A stretch of 39,697 nt of DNA from Treponema sp. GTDB taxonomy: Bacteria > Spirochaetota > Spirochaetia > Treponematales > Treponemataceae. This document shows positions 7,412 through 15,761 of the stretch, in pieces; position 1 is the stretch's first letter, and each line of letters begins with the position of its first letter. The notes under the pieces are model-generated. The model was not told the DNA's origin. It searched no databases and saw only the letters and a program-made list of their open reading frames with translations. Position numbers and translations under genes: made by a program. Location of the stretch: the NCBI GenBank assembly GCA_016281495.1, contig JAEEIU010000033.1, forward strand, positions 1 through 39,697, written 5' to 3'.

Positions 7412-8221
7412 ATGGCGATAACAACTCTTGTGGCCGGAAAGGATATGCCGGCTTGTACGAAATTTGCAGATGGACTGGTTCAAAGGGGCCGTTATGTTGT
7501 GGTTTCGGGTCCGGAATCAACAGATGATGAGGAAACAAATGCAGAAGATGCCAAAAGCGACCGTCAGCAGAAACTGATGGGAAAAGCATCCGGTGTGGCA
7601 ACTGTTGAATGGAACAAGAACTCCCCGATTTCCTCCAGGACATTTTTGCTCAGTGCGGAGACCATTTTTGAATCTCTTGATGAAGTTGTAATGTATTTTG
7701 ACGAAGAACTCTTTGCCTCGCGTGCAGACCAGGTTGACATAGAGGAATGTGCAAGGGGCTGCGACGAGATGGTCCTTTCATACCAGTACCTGACTCTTGA
7801 GGTTTTGCGCAGGTTTGAGCACAGGCATAATGCTGATGAACCCGGCAAACTGATTTATCTTATCAAAGAAGGTCCTTCTGCGGCAGATGCAGTACGTGCC
7901 CCGTCGTTGAGGAACGGCGCTTATTCTATTGCATCCCCTGTTGTAGCGGCTGCTTCCAGTGCGTTTATTGCATTTACGGAAAATATCGTTGCCCTTTACG
8001 GTGACCTGCCATATGTGGAATTCTTCCTTGTGCGTGGAGATAAAACTCAGGACCTGGTTGCCAACGATACGGCATTTGCAAAATGGCTCGGCGGTTATAT
8101 AGATGACACGGCAAAGCTTGGTGAGCCATCATCTGCAAAAAAGTCGCTTAACTGGATTAAACCCGGCACAAAAGTTCAGCAGGGCAACACCGGCGGTTTT
8201 TCTCTGTTTGGAAAAAAATAG
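7412..8221 (+). CDS. Unknown cytosolic protein, possibly Rossmann/SDR-like
   Basis: A 269-residue protein not recognised as a named family. It begins with a beta-alpha-beta pattern (AITTLVAG, then KFADGLVQRG, then RYVVVSGP) like the first half of a short-chain dehydrogenase fold. It lacks the TGxxxGxG dinucleotide motif and has an acidic stretch at about residues 33-50 instead. Helical middle segments and a C-terminal alanine-rich helix (SPVVAAASSAFIAFTENI) follow. No signal peptide or membrane helix is seen. The frame is open upstream to 7280, but that part lies over the divergent carrier's start and promoter. The ATG at 7412, 6 nt after a TATATT box, is preferred. It is followed by xpb, which has its own promoter. 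It may have a structural or regulatory role rather than an enzymatic one; this is inference. Confidence 0.7.
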   Translation: MAITTLVAGKDMPACTKFADGLVQRGRYVVVSGPESTDDEETNAEDAKSDRQQKLMGKASGVATVEWNKNSPISSRTFLLSAETIFESLDEVVMYFDEELFASRADQVDIEECARGCDEMVLSYQYLTLEVLRRFEHRHNADEPGKLIYLIKEGPSAADAVRAPSLRNGAYSIASPVVAAASSAFIAFTENIVALYGDLPYVEFFLVRGDKTQDLVANDTAFAKWLGGYIDDTAKLGEPSSAKKSLNWIKPGTKVQQGNTGGFSLFGKK

Positions 8222-8253
8222 GCAAAGGAATCTCCTGATAAATCTTTTCTCTG

Positions 8254-8282
8254 TTGTATCTTTCCCATTTTGGGTGTATAAT
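8254..8282 (+). promoter_or_regulatory. Promoter of xpb, predicted leaderless
   Basis: TTGTAT (8254-8259), 17-bp spacer, perfect TATAAT (8277-8282), then 8 nt to the ATG at 8291. No Shine-Dalgarno sequence lies between. Confidence 0.7.
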
Positions 8283-8290
8283 GTTCTGAT

Positions 8291-10093
8291 ATGGGAAAAA
8301 ATGACAACCCCTTGATTGTACAGTCAGATAAAACTCTCCTCCTGGACGTTCATGCGCCTCGTGCCGATGAATGCCGGAATGCACTTATTCCGTTTGCTGA
8401 GTTGGAGCGTTCACCTGAGCACCTGCATACATACCGTTTAACCCCCCTTTCTTTGTGGAATGCCGCTTCTGCGGGGTTTACGTCACAGCAGGCAATCGAT
8501 GTTCTTGAAGATTTTTCCCGTTATACAGTTCCCCAGGCTGTAAGTGCATGGATTTATTCAACTGCCGAGCGCTTTGGAAAACTCAGGCTTGTTCCGGGGT
8601 TTACAAAAGATGTGGAGCAGAACGGTTCAATTATCAAGGAAGAATACCTTTATCTTGTAAGTACTTCGGCGGCGGTCTATAAGGAAATCAGCGTAAACCA
8701 GACCATGCAAAAGCTTCTTGTGCCATGTACGTATCAGGGACAGGATGATTCCGTAAAGCTGACAGAGGATGAAAAGAGGTTTTGCTTTTTCCTGAACATA
8801 ACGGATCGCGGAACGATTAAGCAGGACCTTTTGAAAATCGGCTGGCCGGTAAAAGATGATGTGCCTTTGGTGGACGGAGAGCCTCTTGAATTTTCTTTGC
8901 GTGAACAAACCTTATCCAAGCTTCCGTTTGAAATCCGAGATTATCAGAAAACAGCGGCCGAGGTTCTTATTGGCGACAGGGGGCCTGGAACTGGTTTCGG
9001 AACGATAGTGCTTCCGTGTGGTGCGGGGAAAACCATAGTGGGCATGGAGCTTATGTCCCTTTTGCAGACAAACACCCTTATTGTAACTACAAATATCTCT
9101 GCCGTACATCAGTGGATTGACGAACTTATTGACAAGACAACTTTGACCCGTGGCGACATTGCGGAATACACGGGCGAAAACAAGGACATAAAGCCGGTTA
9201 CAGTTGCGACCTATCAGATACTCACATGGAGGCCCGACAAGGTTGGTCCATATCCTCATTTTTCACTCTTCCGCTCAAGGCAATGGGGTCTCATCATCTA
9301 TGACGAGGTTCACATGCTTCCTGCTCCGGTTTTCAGGGTTGTTGCAGAACTTCAGTCAGTCAGAAGGGTGGGGCTTACGGCTACTCTTGTGCGTGAGGAT
9401 GGCTGCGAGGGATACGTTTTCTCTCTTGTGGGACCAAAGCGCTTTGATGTGCCGTGGAAAGAGCTTGAAAAAGACAAGTGGATTGCAAGTGCGGAATGCA
9501 TAGAGGTTCGTCTTGGGATGACGGGAGAAGAGGAGATAGAGTATGCTGTTGCCACAACAAGGGAAAAGCACAAGATCTCCAGCCAAAACCCGCTTAAAAT
9601 ACAGGTCGTAAAGGAATTGATTGAACGGTGTCCTGACGACAAGATTCTTGTAATCGGACAATATTTGACACAGCTGAACGAGATTGCACGCGAGATAAAT
9701 GCTCCCATCATTACGGGAAAAACTCCAACGCAAGAGCGCGACAGGATTTATTCACAATTCCGCGAGGGAAAGATACCTGTGCTTGTTGTAAGCAAGGTTG
9801 CCAATTTTGCAATAGACCTGCCGGATGCAAGCATGGCGATTCAGGTCAGCGGAACCTTCGGATCAAGGCAGGAAGAAGCTCAACGTCTGGGAAGAATATT
9901 AAGGCCAAAGGAACGAACTTCAAGATTCTTTACATTGATAAGCCGCAACACTGTGGAAGAGGATTTCGGCAGCAACCGTCAGAAGTTTCTTGCAGAACAG
10001 GGATATTCATACAGGATCATCCGCTACAACGGAAAAGAAAGTTTTGATGAGATATTCATGACCAACGCATTGGAATACGGAGAAAAAAAGTGA
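8291..10093 (+). CDS. DNA repair helicase of the XPB/ERCC3 family
   Basis: A 600-residue SF2 helicase, 3'-5' translocase type, of the XPB/Rad25 family that opens DNA in eukaryotic TFIIH; bacterial members are thought to act in DNA repair. An N-terminal helicase-associated domain spans about residues 40-130 (HTYRLTPLSLWNAASAGFT, then SRYTVPQAVSAWI). The motor follows: Walker A PCGAGKTI at 242-249, DEVH box at 338-341, motif III TAT at 363-365, directly followed by the XPB-type RED residues at 368-370. The C-terminal domain has the arginine-finger helix RLGRILRPK. The stop overlaps the next gene by 4 nt (GTGA), so both proteins are made together. The next gene carries a domain resembling the N-terminal domain here. 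Confidence 0.93.
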   Translation: MGKNDNPLIVQSDKTLLLDVHAPRADECRNALIPFAELERSPEHLHTYRLTPLSLWNAASAGFTSQQAIDVLEDFSRYTVPQAVSAWIYSTAERFGKLRLVPGFTKDVEQNGSIIKEEYLYLVSTSAAVYKEISVNQTMQKLLVPCTYQGQDDSVKLTEDEKRFCFFLNITDRGTIKQDLLKIGWPVKDDVPLVDGEPLEFSLREQTLSKLPFEIRDYQKTAAEVLIGDRGPGTGFGTIVLPCGAGKTIVGMELMSLLQTNTLIVTTNISAVHQWIDELIDKTTLTRGDIAEYTGENKDIKPVTVATYQILTWRPDKVGPYPHFSLFRSRQWGLIIYDEVHMLPAPVFRVVAELQSVRRVGLTATLVREDGCEGYVFSLVGPKRFDVPWKELEKDKWIASAECIEVRLGMTGEEEIEYAVATTREKHKISSQNPLKIQVVKELIERCPDDKILVIGQYLTQLNEIAREINAPIITGKTPTQERDRIYSQFREGKIPVLVVSKVANFAIDLPDASMAIQVSGTFGSRQEEAQRLGRILRPKERTSRFFTLISRNTVEEDFGSNRQKFLAEQGYSYRIIRYNGKESFDEIFMTNALEYGEKK

Positions 10094-12183
10094 ACGGACA
10101 GCAGAAAGCCGAGAGGGTATTGCAATGGCGGGCCTATCTTGCGACCATGGAGAATGAGAAATTCTTTGATTTAATCCGCATGTATCTTGGGGAAATAAAG
10201 ACTCCGTTCAACAAGCAGAAATTAATCGAGGACTTGAGTGCGTTCCTCCGCAAGGCAGAAAATAAAAAAAACATTTGCTCATTGCTTGGAAAAAATGACC
10301 TGAAGATTCTTTCCTTTATCTCCATGATTCCGTCGGCAACCTACGAAAGCATTGCCTCCTTTTTTGCAAATGAAAATTTCGGACATTCAATTTATGATCA
10401 TGTGGAGAACTTAAAAGAACGCCTGTTGATTTATACTCTTGAAGATGAATATGGTCCCAGAAAACTAAAGATAAATCCCCTGCTGGAAGAATCCCTTGAG
10501 CCTGTGCTTGGGCTTGAATGGCTTTTGGATGATTCGGGAGAAATTCAAAAAACAGAGCCTGGTGCATTTTTGCTTAGCCCGATGTTCATGGCATCTTTTA
10601 TTTCTTATGTTTCCAGACATCCTGAATTGTGCAAGGCAAACGGTGAGCTTAAAAAGAAAAGCGTAGAGGAACTGGTTTCCATGTACGGGGCCGTTCTGGA
10701 TGAAAAAAAGATTGTTCCCTGCATGCAGAAATTATTGGATGGCCTCTGCAATCTGAGTTTGTTTGAGGCAAACGATAAAGGCGTGTTTCCGAATTGGGAA
10801 CATCTTCAAAAATATTCAAGTTTGGATTATTACACAGCCCTGGTCTTTCTTGCAAGTTCATCGGTTTTGCATTTGACAAGACAATACCTGCAGAAGTATT
10901 CGTATGTCCTCCTTAATCTATTTTTATTGATACCGGAAAGCGGTTACAGTCTTACGAATCTTACAAGACTTGCGGTTTTGCTTTATGAGAAAAATTGGGA
11001 TGCAGAACTTGAACCCGTAAGCCGTTTTGAAAGCATACTTGCACAGCATGAAAGTTCACTTCAGATGGATGATGAAGAGACGGGCAAAAAAATCCTGTGC
11101 TCAATTGTTGAAAATTCAATTCATCTTGGACTTTTGCAAAATGCCGGCATAGATGAAAAAGGCCAGGACCTGTATGTTCCCGTAAAGGCCGATGATCTAA
11201 ATTCGCTTGTGTCTTCTACAAAAAAAGTTCTGAGTGTTGATACATCCCTTTCAATAACAATCATGCCTGGTTTGAGCCTTGAGGAATTGATTCCGTTTGC
11301 CCGCATGATGGACATCTGTCATTATGATGTGGCGGCAGTTTATGAAATGAACAGGCATTCCGTTACGCGTTATTTTGATACGGGTGCCACTCCTTCCGAT
11401 GTGATATCCCTTCTTGATTCATTCTCGGCTTTCACAATGCCACAAAACCTTAAGGTGATTATTGAGGAATGGTTTTCATCCTATTCATCTGCAAAGCTTT
11501 TTTACGGATATGTGCTTAAGCTTTCTGAACATAACAGTGCAATAGCAGAAAAGAATCCTTCGATTTCAAGACATATAATCGAAAAACTTGCTCCGGGTGT
11601 GTATCTCCTTGACCTGTGTGATGATGAGGAAGTCCAGGGCCTGATGATAAAAAGCGGAATGGAATTCACTGGAAAAATCCGCAAGGTTACAAACAAGCAG
11701 CCTGTCTTGTCGTATCCGTTGATTCGCATGCCGGAAGGTAAGGCCCTGGATGAGCTTAAAAAATCTGATTCAGTGTTTGATGAAAAAAGTGCAAAAGAAA
11801 TCCTTGATGCAATGAACGATGCCCTTGTAAACATGGAAATGCCTCAGGAGCAGAGGGAAGGACTTGAAGAAAGAATTGAAAGGCGCATCATAGTGAACCA
11901 GGAACAGCTCAGGCCGAATTCTGTCCGCTTTGAAAAACTTGAGGCGCTGGCAATGGATTATTCCGGAAAAATTCATGTCGTTGAAAATGCCCTTCAGTCA
12001 AAGTCTCTTGTGGAGATAGAAGTGGATGAAAGCTCAAAACCGATAACCGGTGTCCCTGTGGATCTTGAAAAAGCATCAGGCAATGCGAGCGTAACAATCC
12101 TGTGCAACAACGGAAAAAAGAAAACCATCCTGTTGGGTTCTGCAAGAAGCGTAAAAAAAATCCGTGGAAAACTTGATTATTGA
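10090..12183 (+). CDS. XPB-associated protein with helicase N-terminal-like (PF13625-type) domain
   Basis: A 697-residue cytosolic protein translationally coupled to the XPB helicase (GTG start overlapping its stop). Winged-helix-like segments lie at about 65-140 (NDLKILSFISMIPSATYESI). A domain at roughly 378-500 opens with SITIMPGLSLEELIPFARM and contains VYEMNRHSVTRYFDTGATPS then DSFSAFTMPQNLKVII. This last part parallels residues 45-90 of the helicase: Y-x-hydrophobic, a GxT turn, and an FSxxTxPQ motif. The pairing is as in Actinobacteria, where xpb sits beside a protein with a helicase XPB N-terminal-like domain. No catalytic motif is seen. It is probably a structural or DNA-binding partner or loader of the helicase; the biochemical role is inference. 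Confidence 0.8.
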   Translation: MNGQQKAERVLQWRAYLATMENEKFFDLIRMYLGEIKTPFNKQKLIEDLSAFLRKAENKKNICSLLGKNDLKILSFISMIPSATYESIASFFANENFGHSIYDHVENLKERLLIYTLEDEYGPRKLKINPLLEESLEPVLGLEWLLDDSGEIQKTEPGAFLLSPMFMASFISYVSRHPELCKANGELKKKSVEELVSMYGAVLDEKKIVPCMQKLLDGLCNLSLFEANDKGVFPNWEHLQKYSSLDYYTALVFLASSSVLHLTRQYLQKYSYVLLNLFLLIPESGYSLTNLTRLAVLLYEKNWDAELEPVSRFESILAQHESSLQMDDEETGKKILCSIVENSIHLGLLQNAGIDEKGQDLYVPVKADDLNSLVSSTKKVLSVDTSLSITIMPGLSLEELIPFARMMDICHYDVAAVYEMNRHSVTRYFDTGATPSDVISLLDSFSAFTMPQNLKVIIEEWFSSYSSAKLFYGYVLKLSEHNSAIAEKNPSISRHIIEKLAPGVYLLDLCDDEEVQGLMIKSGMEFTGKIRKVTNKQPVLSYPLIRMPEGKALDELKKSDSVFDEKSAKEILDAMNDALVNMEMPQEQREGLEERIERRIIVNQEQLRPNSVRFEKLEALAMDYSGKIHVVENALQSKSLVEIEVDESSKPITGVPVDLEKASGNASVTILCNNGKKKTILLGSARSVKKIRGKLDY

Positions 12184-12220
12184 AAATAAGGTCATCTCTG
12201 AAAACTGATTTTTTTAGAGG

Positions 12221-12249
12221 TTCCCATATGATTGTAATTGTGATAGAAT
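12221..12249 (+). promoter_or_regulatory. Promoter of aroDE, predicted leaderless
   Basis: TTCCCA (12221-12226, 4/6), 17-bp spacer, TAGAAT (12244-12249), then AAAACC and the ATG at 12256. No ribosome-binding site is present. Confidence 0.5.
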
Positions 12250-12255
12250 AAAACC

Positions 12256-13752
12256 ATGTCACAGCCATTGATTTGTTTAACCTTGACGGGCAAGACCCTT
12301 AAAGAAGATATTGATATTATCAATAAATATCGGAATTTTATTGATGTGGTGGAACTTAGGGCGGATTATCTTAATGATGACGAGCGCCTGGTTATCCGGA
12401 AATTTCCTGCGATGGCGGGGATGCCCTGTATTCTTACTATAAGGCGAAAGGTAGATGGAGGTCAGTTCCTTGAGGGAGAGGCCAACCGTTCCGTTTTGTT
12501 TGCCAAAGCTCTTTCGTTTATTGATCAGGACATATCTCGTAATTTTTCTTATGTTGATTTTGAGGAAGACTTTCATGTTTCAAGCCTGCAGGATGCCGCA
12601 ACGGCTTACGGACTTAGGATCATACGCAGCATCCATGACATGAAGAATCCGATTGCAAACATAGCTCAGCGCCTTGAACGTCTTAGGGCATCTGATTTTG
12701 AGATTCCAAAAATTGCCTTTATGCCGCACAGTCTTGATGATGTTAAGCTTGCATTTGATGAGGCCGCAAAGTTAAAGGATTCAAACCATATAGTCATTGC
12801 AATGGGACCGCTTGGAGTTCCGACACGTATTTTAAGTGCCAAACTCAAGAATTACCTGACATATGCGTCGCCGCCGGAAATCAACACAAACCTTAAGGAA
12901 ATAGGTCATCTTGATCCCCTTATACTTCACAACCGCTACAGGTTCAATAAGATAAAAGAAGATACGGACTTGTATGGAATCACCGGATGGCCGCTTAAGA
13001 GAACAGCCAGTCCTGACTTGCACAATGCCGGTTATGAAAAGCATGGCTTGAATGCAGTCTATGTTCCGATTCGCTCTGAATCTTTCAAGGATGTGATGGA
13101 GTTTGCTGATGTTGCCGGGGTAAAGGGTCTGTCAGTTACCATTCCCCATAAAGAGGCTGTTCTGGACAATGTTGATATTGTAGAAAAAACTGCGCTGGAG
13201 GTTGGAGCAAGCAATACCGTCGTAAAGGATGAAAACGGAAAGTGGCGTGCGTATAATACCGATGTGTCCGGTTTCACAAAATCACTTTTGGAATTCCTTG
13301 GAACAAAAAATCTTGCACATAAAAAGGTTGCGATAATCGGTGCCGGAGGTGCTTCTCGTGCGATTGCATATTCGGTAAAGAACCTGAAGGGTGATGCATG
13401 CGTGTTCAACAGGACAACAAAAAAAGCCCAGGAACTTGCGGAGATTTATGGATTCAAATATGCAAGCCTTTCACCTGAATCAATAGACATGTTGAAAAAA
13501 TACAGCGACGTCATAATTCAAACAACATCAGTCGGAATGAACAGTGATGAAAGCTCCAACGAAGAGAATGATTCGCTTTATTTCTATGATTTTACCGGTA
13601 AGGAAATGCTCTTTGACATAGTGTATGTTCCTGCCGTTACACCGATAATGGCACGTGCCGCAAAGTCGGGATGCAAGGTTTGCAACGGATATGACATGCT
13701 GCGCTACCAGGGATATGAACAGTTCAAGCTGTTCACTGGAATTGAATATTAG
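12256..13752 (+). CDS. aroDE: Bifunctional 3-dehydroquinate dehydratase / shikimate dehydrogenase
   Basis: One 498-residue chain joins two consecutive shikimate-pathway steps. Residues 1-225 are a type I dehydroquinate dehydratase: ELRADYL near 33-39, catalytic His127 in IRSIHDM, Schiff-base Lys152 in PKIAFMP, Arg191 at the substrate-binding position. Residues 238-498 are shikimate dehydrogenase: SPDLHN at 252-257, catalytic Lys299 in TIPHKE, Asp336 in YNTD, NADPH-binding GAGGAS at 362-367 and the NRT phosphate-binding loop. The usual PxxHSxSP shikimate-binding loop reads PLKRTASP, so the first serine is Thr and the histidine is Arg. The same fusion exists in plants and some bacteria. A leaderless promoter precedes it. 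rpiA follows after 18 nt and is probably cotranscribed. Confidence 0.95.
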   Translation: MSQPLICLTLTGKTLKEDIDIINKYRNFIDVVELRADYLNDDERLVIRKFPAMAGMPCILTIRRKVDGGQFLEGEANRSVLFAKALSFIDQDISRNFSYVDFEEDFHVSSLQDAATAYGLRIIRSIHDMKNPIANIAQRLERLRASDFEIPKIAFMPHSLDDVKLAFDEAAKLKDSNHIVIAMGPLGVPTRILSAKLKNYLTYASPPEINTNLKEIGHLDPLILHNRYRFNKIKEDTDLYGITGWPLKRTASPDLHNAGYEKHGLNAVYVPIRSESFKDVMEFADVAGVKGLSVTIPHKEAVLDNVDIVEKTALEVGASNTVVKDENGKWRAYNTDVSGFTKSLLEFLGTKNLAHKKVAIIGAGGASRAIAYSVKNLKGDACVFNRTTKKAQELAEIYGFKYASLSPESIDMLKKYSDVIIQTTSVGMNSDESSNEENDSLYFYDFTGKEMLFDIVYVPAVTPIMARAAKSGCKVCNGYDMLRYQGYEQFKLFTGIEY

Positions 13753-13770
13753 GTTAATGAGGAGAATATA

Positions 13771-14490
13771 ATGGCAGTTTCAAAGGACGAACAGAAGGTG
13801 CTTGCCGCAACAAAGGCGATTGACACTTTGATTGAGCAGGGAAGGATTTTTAGCGGAATGAAGATTGGTCTGGGCACTGGCTCTACTGCAATGCCAGCTG
13901 TAAAAAGGTTGTGCGAAAGGATTGCGGACGGAACCTTAAAGGACATCAAGGCAGTGGCAACAAGTTTTCAGACTGCTGTTGCACTTCAGGATAACGGTGT
14001 ACCTGTTTATACATTGAACGACCGCTGTATAGGAGGCCATCTTGATCTTGCAATAGACGGTGCGGATGAAATCGGTCCGGATAAGACCCTGATCAAGGGT
14101 GGTGGGGCTGCTCTTCTTCGTGAAAAAATTGTTGCCTACAATTCTTCCAGCTTTGTGATTGTGGCCGACAGTTCCAAGGCGGTTAAAGACCATGGAACAA
14201 AATTCCCTCTTCCTGTAGAAATAATCGCTGAGGCAAGGGTACCCGTTACTCTGGCACTTGAAAAGCTTGGTGCAAAATGTACGCTGAGGGATGGTGTCAA
14301 AAAGGCTGGTCCTGTCATTACCGACAACGGCAACATGATTCTGGACTGTGTCTGGGAAAAAAGTGTTGATGCCGCATTTATGGAAGATGCCATAAACAAG
14401 ATTACCGGTGTAGTTGAATGCGGTTTCTTTACAAAATTGCCGCCCACTGTGTTCATCGCAACAGAAGACGGCAATGTAAATGTATTGTAA
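13771..14490 (+). CDS. rpiA: Ribose-5-phosphate isomerase A
   Basis: Interconverts ribose 5-phosphate and ribulose 5-phosphate in the pentose phosphate pathway. The 239-residue length is normal for RpiA. Visible motifs are the phosphate-binding GTGSTA at 35-40, the DGADE segment at 96-100 with catalytic Asp residues, and KGGGAALLREK at 109-119 whose Glu is the general base. A clear GAGGAG ribosome-binding site lies 7-8 nt upstream, unlike the leaderless aroDE in front of it. The gene is 18 nt downstream of aroDE and converges on the PASTA gene across a palindromic repeat. Confidence 0.96.
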   Translation: MAVSKDEQKVLAATKAIDTLIEQGRIFSGMKIGLGTGSTAMPAVKRLCERIADGTLKDIKAVATSFQTAVALQDNGVPVYTLNDRCIGGHLDLAIDGADEIGPDKTLIKGGGAALLREKIVAYNSSSFVIVADSSKAVKDHGTKFPLPVEIIAEARVPVTLALEKLGAKCTLRDGVKKAGPVITDNGNMILDCVWEKSVDAAFMEDAINKITGVVECGFFTKLPPTVFIATEDGNVNVL

Positions 14491-14563
14491 AAGATGACAG
14501 CCTTCGCGGGCAAGACAAATCATATGAGTAAAGTTTTACCGTTTTTTCCGAATGACTGTATTT

Positions 14564-14646
14564 GTCATGCTGAACGCCTGTCGGCAGACAGGTGATTCAG
14601 CATCTTACCATTTAATATCAGGATTCCGGATCAAGTCCGGAATGAC
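14564..14646. repeat. Dispersed palindromic repeat between convergent genes
   Basis: An 83-bp element begins GTCATGCTGAA and ends GGAATGAC, so its tips are inverted (GTCAT/ATGAC). Hairpin 1 is GCTGAA...TTCAGC. Its loop, normally CTTGA, holds an extra perfect stem CCTGTC-GGCA-GACAGG. Hairpin 2 is ATTCCGGA-TCAAG-TCCGGAAT. It lies between the rpiA and PASTA-protein stops and could act as a bidirectional terminator. Confidence 0.85.
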
Positions 14647-14653
14647 GTTGTTC

Positions 14654-15733
14654 TTATTGTACCGTGTGTCTTGCGGTTGATTCGCCCATGACGTACAGTG
14701 TGATTACGCTGTTCTTCTTTACGTTATATGGAATCGTAAATTCTTTTCCTGGGTGCATGAAGTCTGCAAGCTTGGTAATGTTGCCTTCGTTATCGCTGGC
14801 TTCAACACGTACTGGAACAGGGTATGGATATTCATTCAAAGTATAAGAGAATATGCCGTAGGCGCTGGTGTCATCTTCCTGTGGTGCAGGGAATGCCATG
14901 TCAATCTGAACATGTGTGAATTCATCAACCTCACCCTCTCTAACGCTCTGTGATGTTACAGTTCCCGGAATGTCTCCTTCTCCTGCAGTATGTGCGGTAA
15001 AGTCAAATACCAATGGTGCTTTTTCAAGCTGAGTCAAAACCTGAGGCAGGCTCTTTCCCATCAAATCAGGTACTGTCGTGCGTGCCTGTACATTTCCGCT
15101 TGATACAACAAAGTGTACGGTAACAGGATCATCAAGTGATGTCTTTGCCTTTGGTGACTGTGTAAGGATTGTTCCCGCCGGTTTGTCGCTCTTCTGATAT
15201 ACGATTGGTGCTACAGTAACGACAGATGAACCTGCAAATTCAGTATTCAGCTTGGTCTGTGCCTCATCAGCATCCTTTCCGACGTAATCAGGCATTGATT
15301 CAGTCTGGACGCCACGGCTTACAGTAAGCGTAACACGGTGATATGCCTTTGTAATGGAGCCAGGACCCGGATCCATGTCAATGACCATGCCTTCTGTTCC
15401 TGGAATCTCCGAGTACTTGAGCAGGAGTTTTGGATAAAGCTCTTTTGCCTGCAATTCAAGCTGTGCCGCAACAAGGGATTTTCCCAATACATCGGGAACC
15501 TTGACTTTTTCTTCTCCCTGAACTGATGAAAAGAACACAGCCAAACATGCCGTCACCATGATAAAAAGTGACAGGAACATTGTGAAAAATAAAAGCCATC
15601 CGCCTTTACCCAACTGGGCGATCTGTTCCTTAAAGGCTGTTCCAAGACGGAACTTCTTCTTGGGCTTCTTTTCTTTTGGCACTTTAGCAACTTCCTTGGA
15701 AGTCTTCTTTGCTTCAATTATTTCATTCTTCAT
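14654..15733 (-). CDS. Membrane-anchored PASTA-domain protein without kinase domain
   Basis: The protein has 359 residues. A short lysine-rich cytoplasmic part (1-45) is followed by one transmembrane helix (about 46-70). Three PASTA domains occupy about 76-140 (VKVPDVLGKSLVAAQ), 146-212 (MPDYVGKDADEAQ) and 219-285 (VPDLMGKSLPQV), and a beta-rich tail is exposed outside. PASTA domains bind muropeptides or beta-lactams and normally form the outer part of Ser/Thr kinases or class A PBPs; neither catalytic domain is present. It follows fmt by 28 nt on the same strand in a hisD-def-fmt run, and AGGA lies about 9 nt before the ATG. In Firmicutes the PASTA kinase gene also sits downstream of def-fmt, so this may be a kinase-less relative acting in envelope sensing. 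That is inference. Confidence 0.88.
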   Translation of the reverse strand: MKNEIIEAKKTSKEVAKVPKEKKPKKKFRLGTAFKEQIAQLGKGGWLLFFTMFLSLFIMVTACLAVFFSSVQGEEKVKVPDVLGKSLVAAQLELQAKELYPKLLLKYSEIPGTEGMVIDMDPGPGSITKAYHRVTLTVSRGVQTESMPDYVGKDADEAQTKLNTEFAGSSVVTVAPIVYQKSDKPAGTILTQSPKAKTSLDDPVTVHFVVSSGNVQARTTVPDLMGKSLPQVLTQLEKAPLVFDFTAHTAGEGDIPGTVTSQSVREGEVDEFTHVQIDMAFPAPQEDDTSAYGIFSYTLNEYPYPVPVRVEASDNEGNITKLADFMHPGKEFTIPYNVKKNSVITLYVMGESTARHTVQ

Positions 15734-15761
15734 ATTAAAAATCCTACCATATTAAAGGTTT

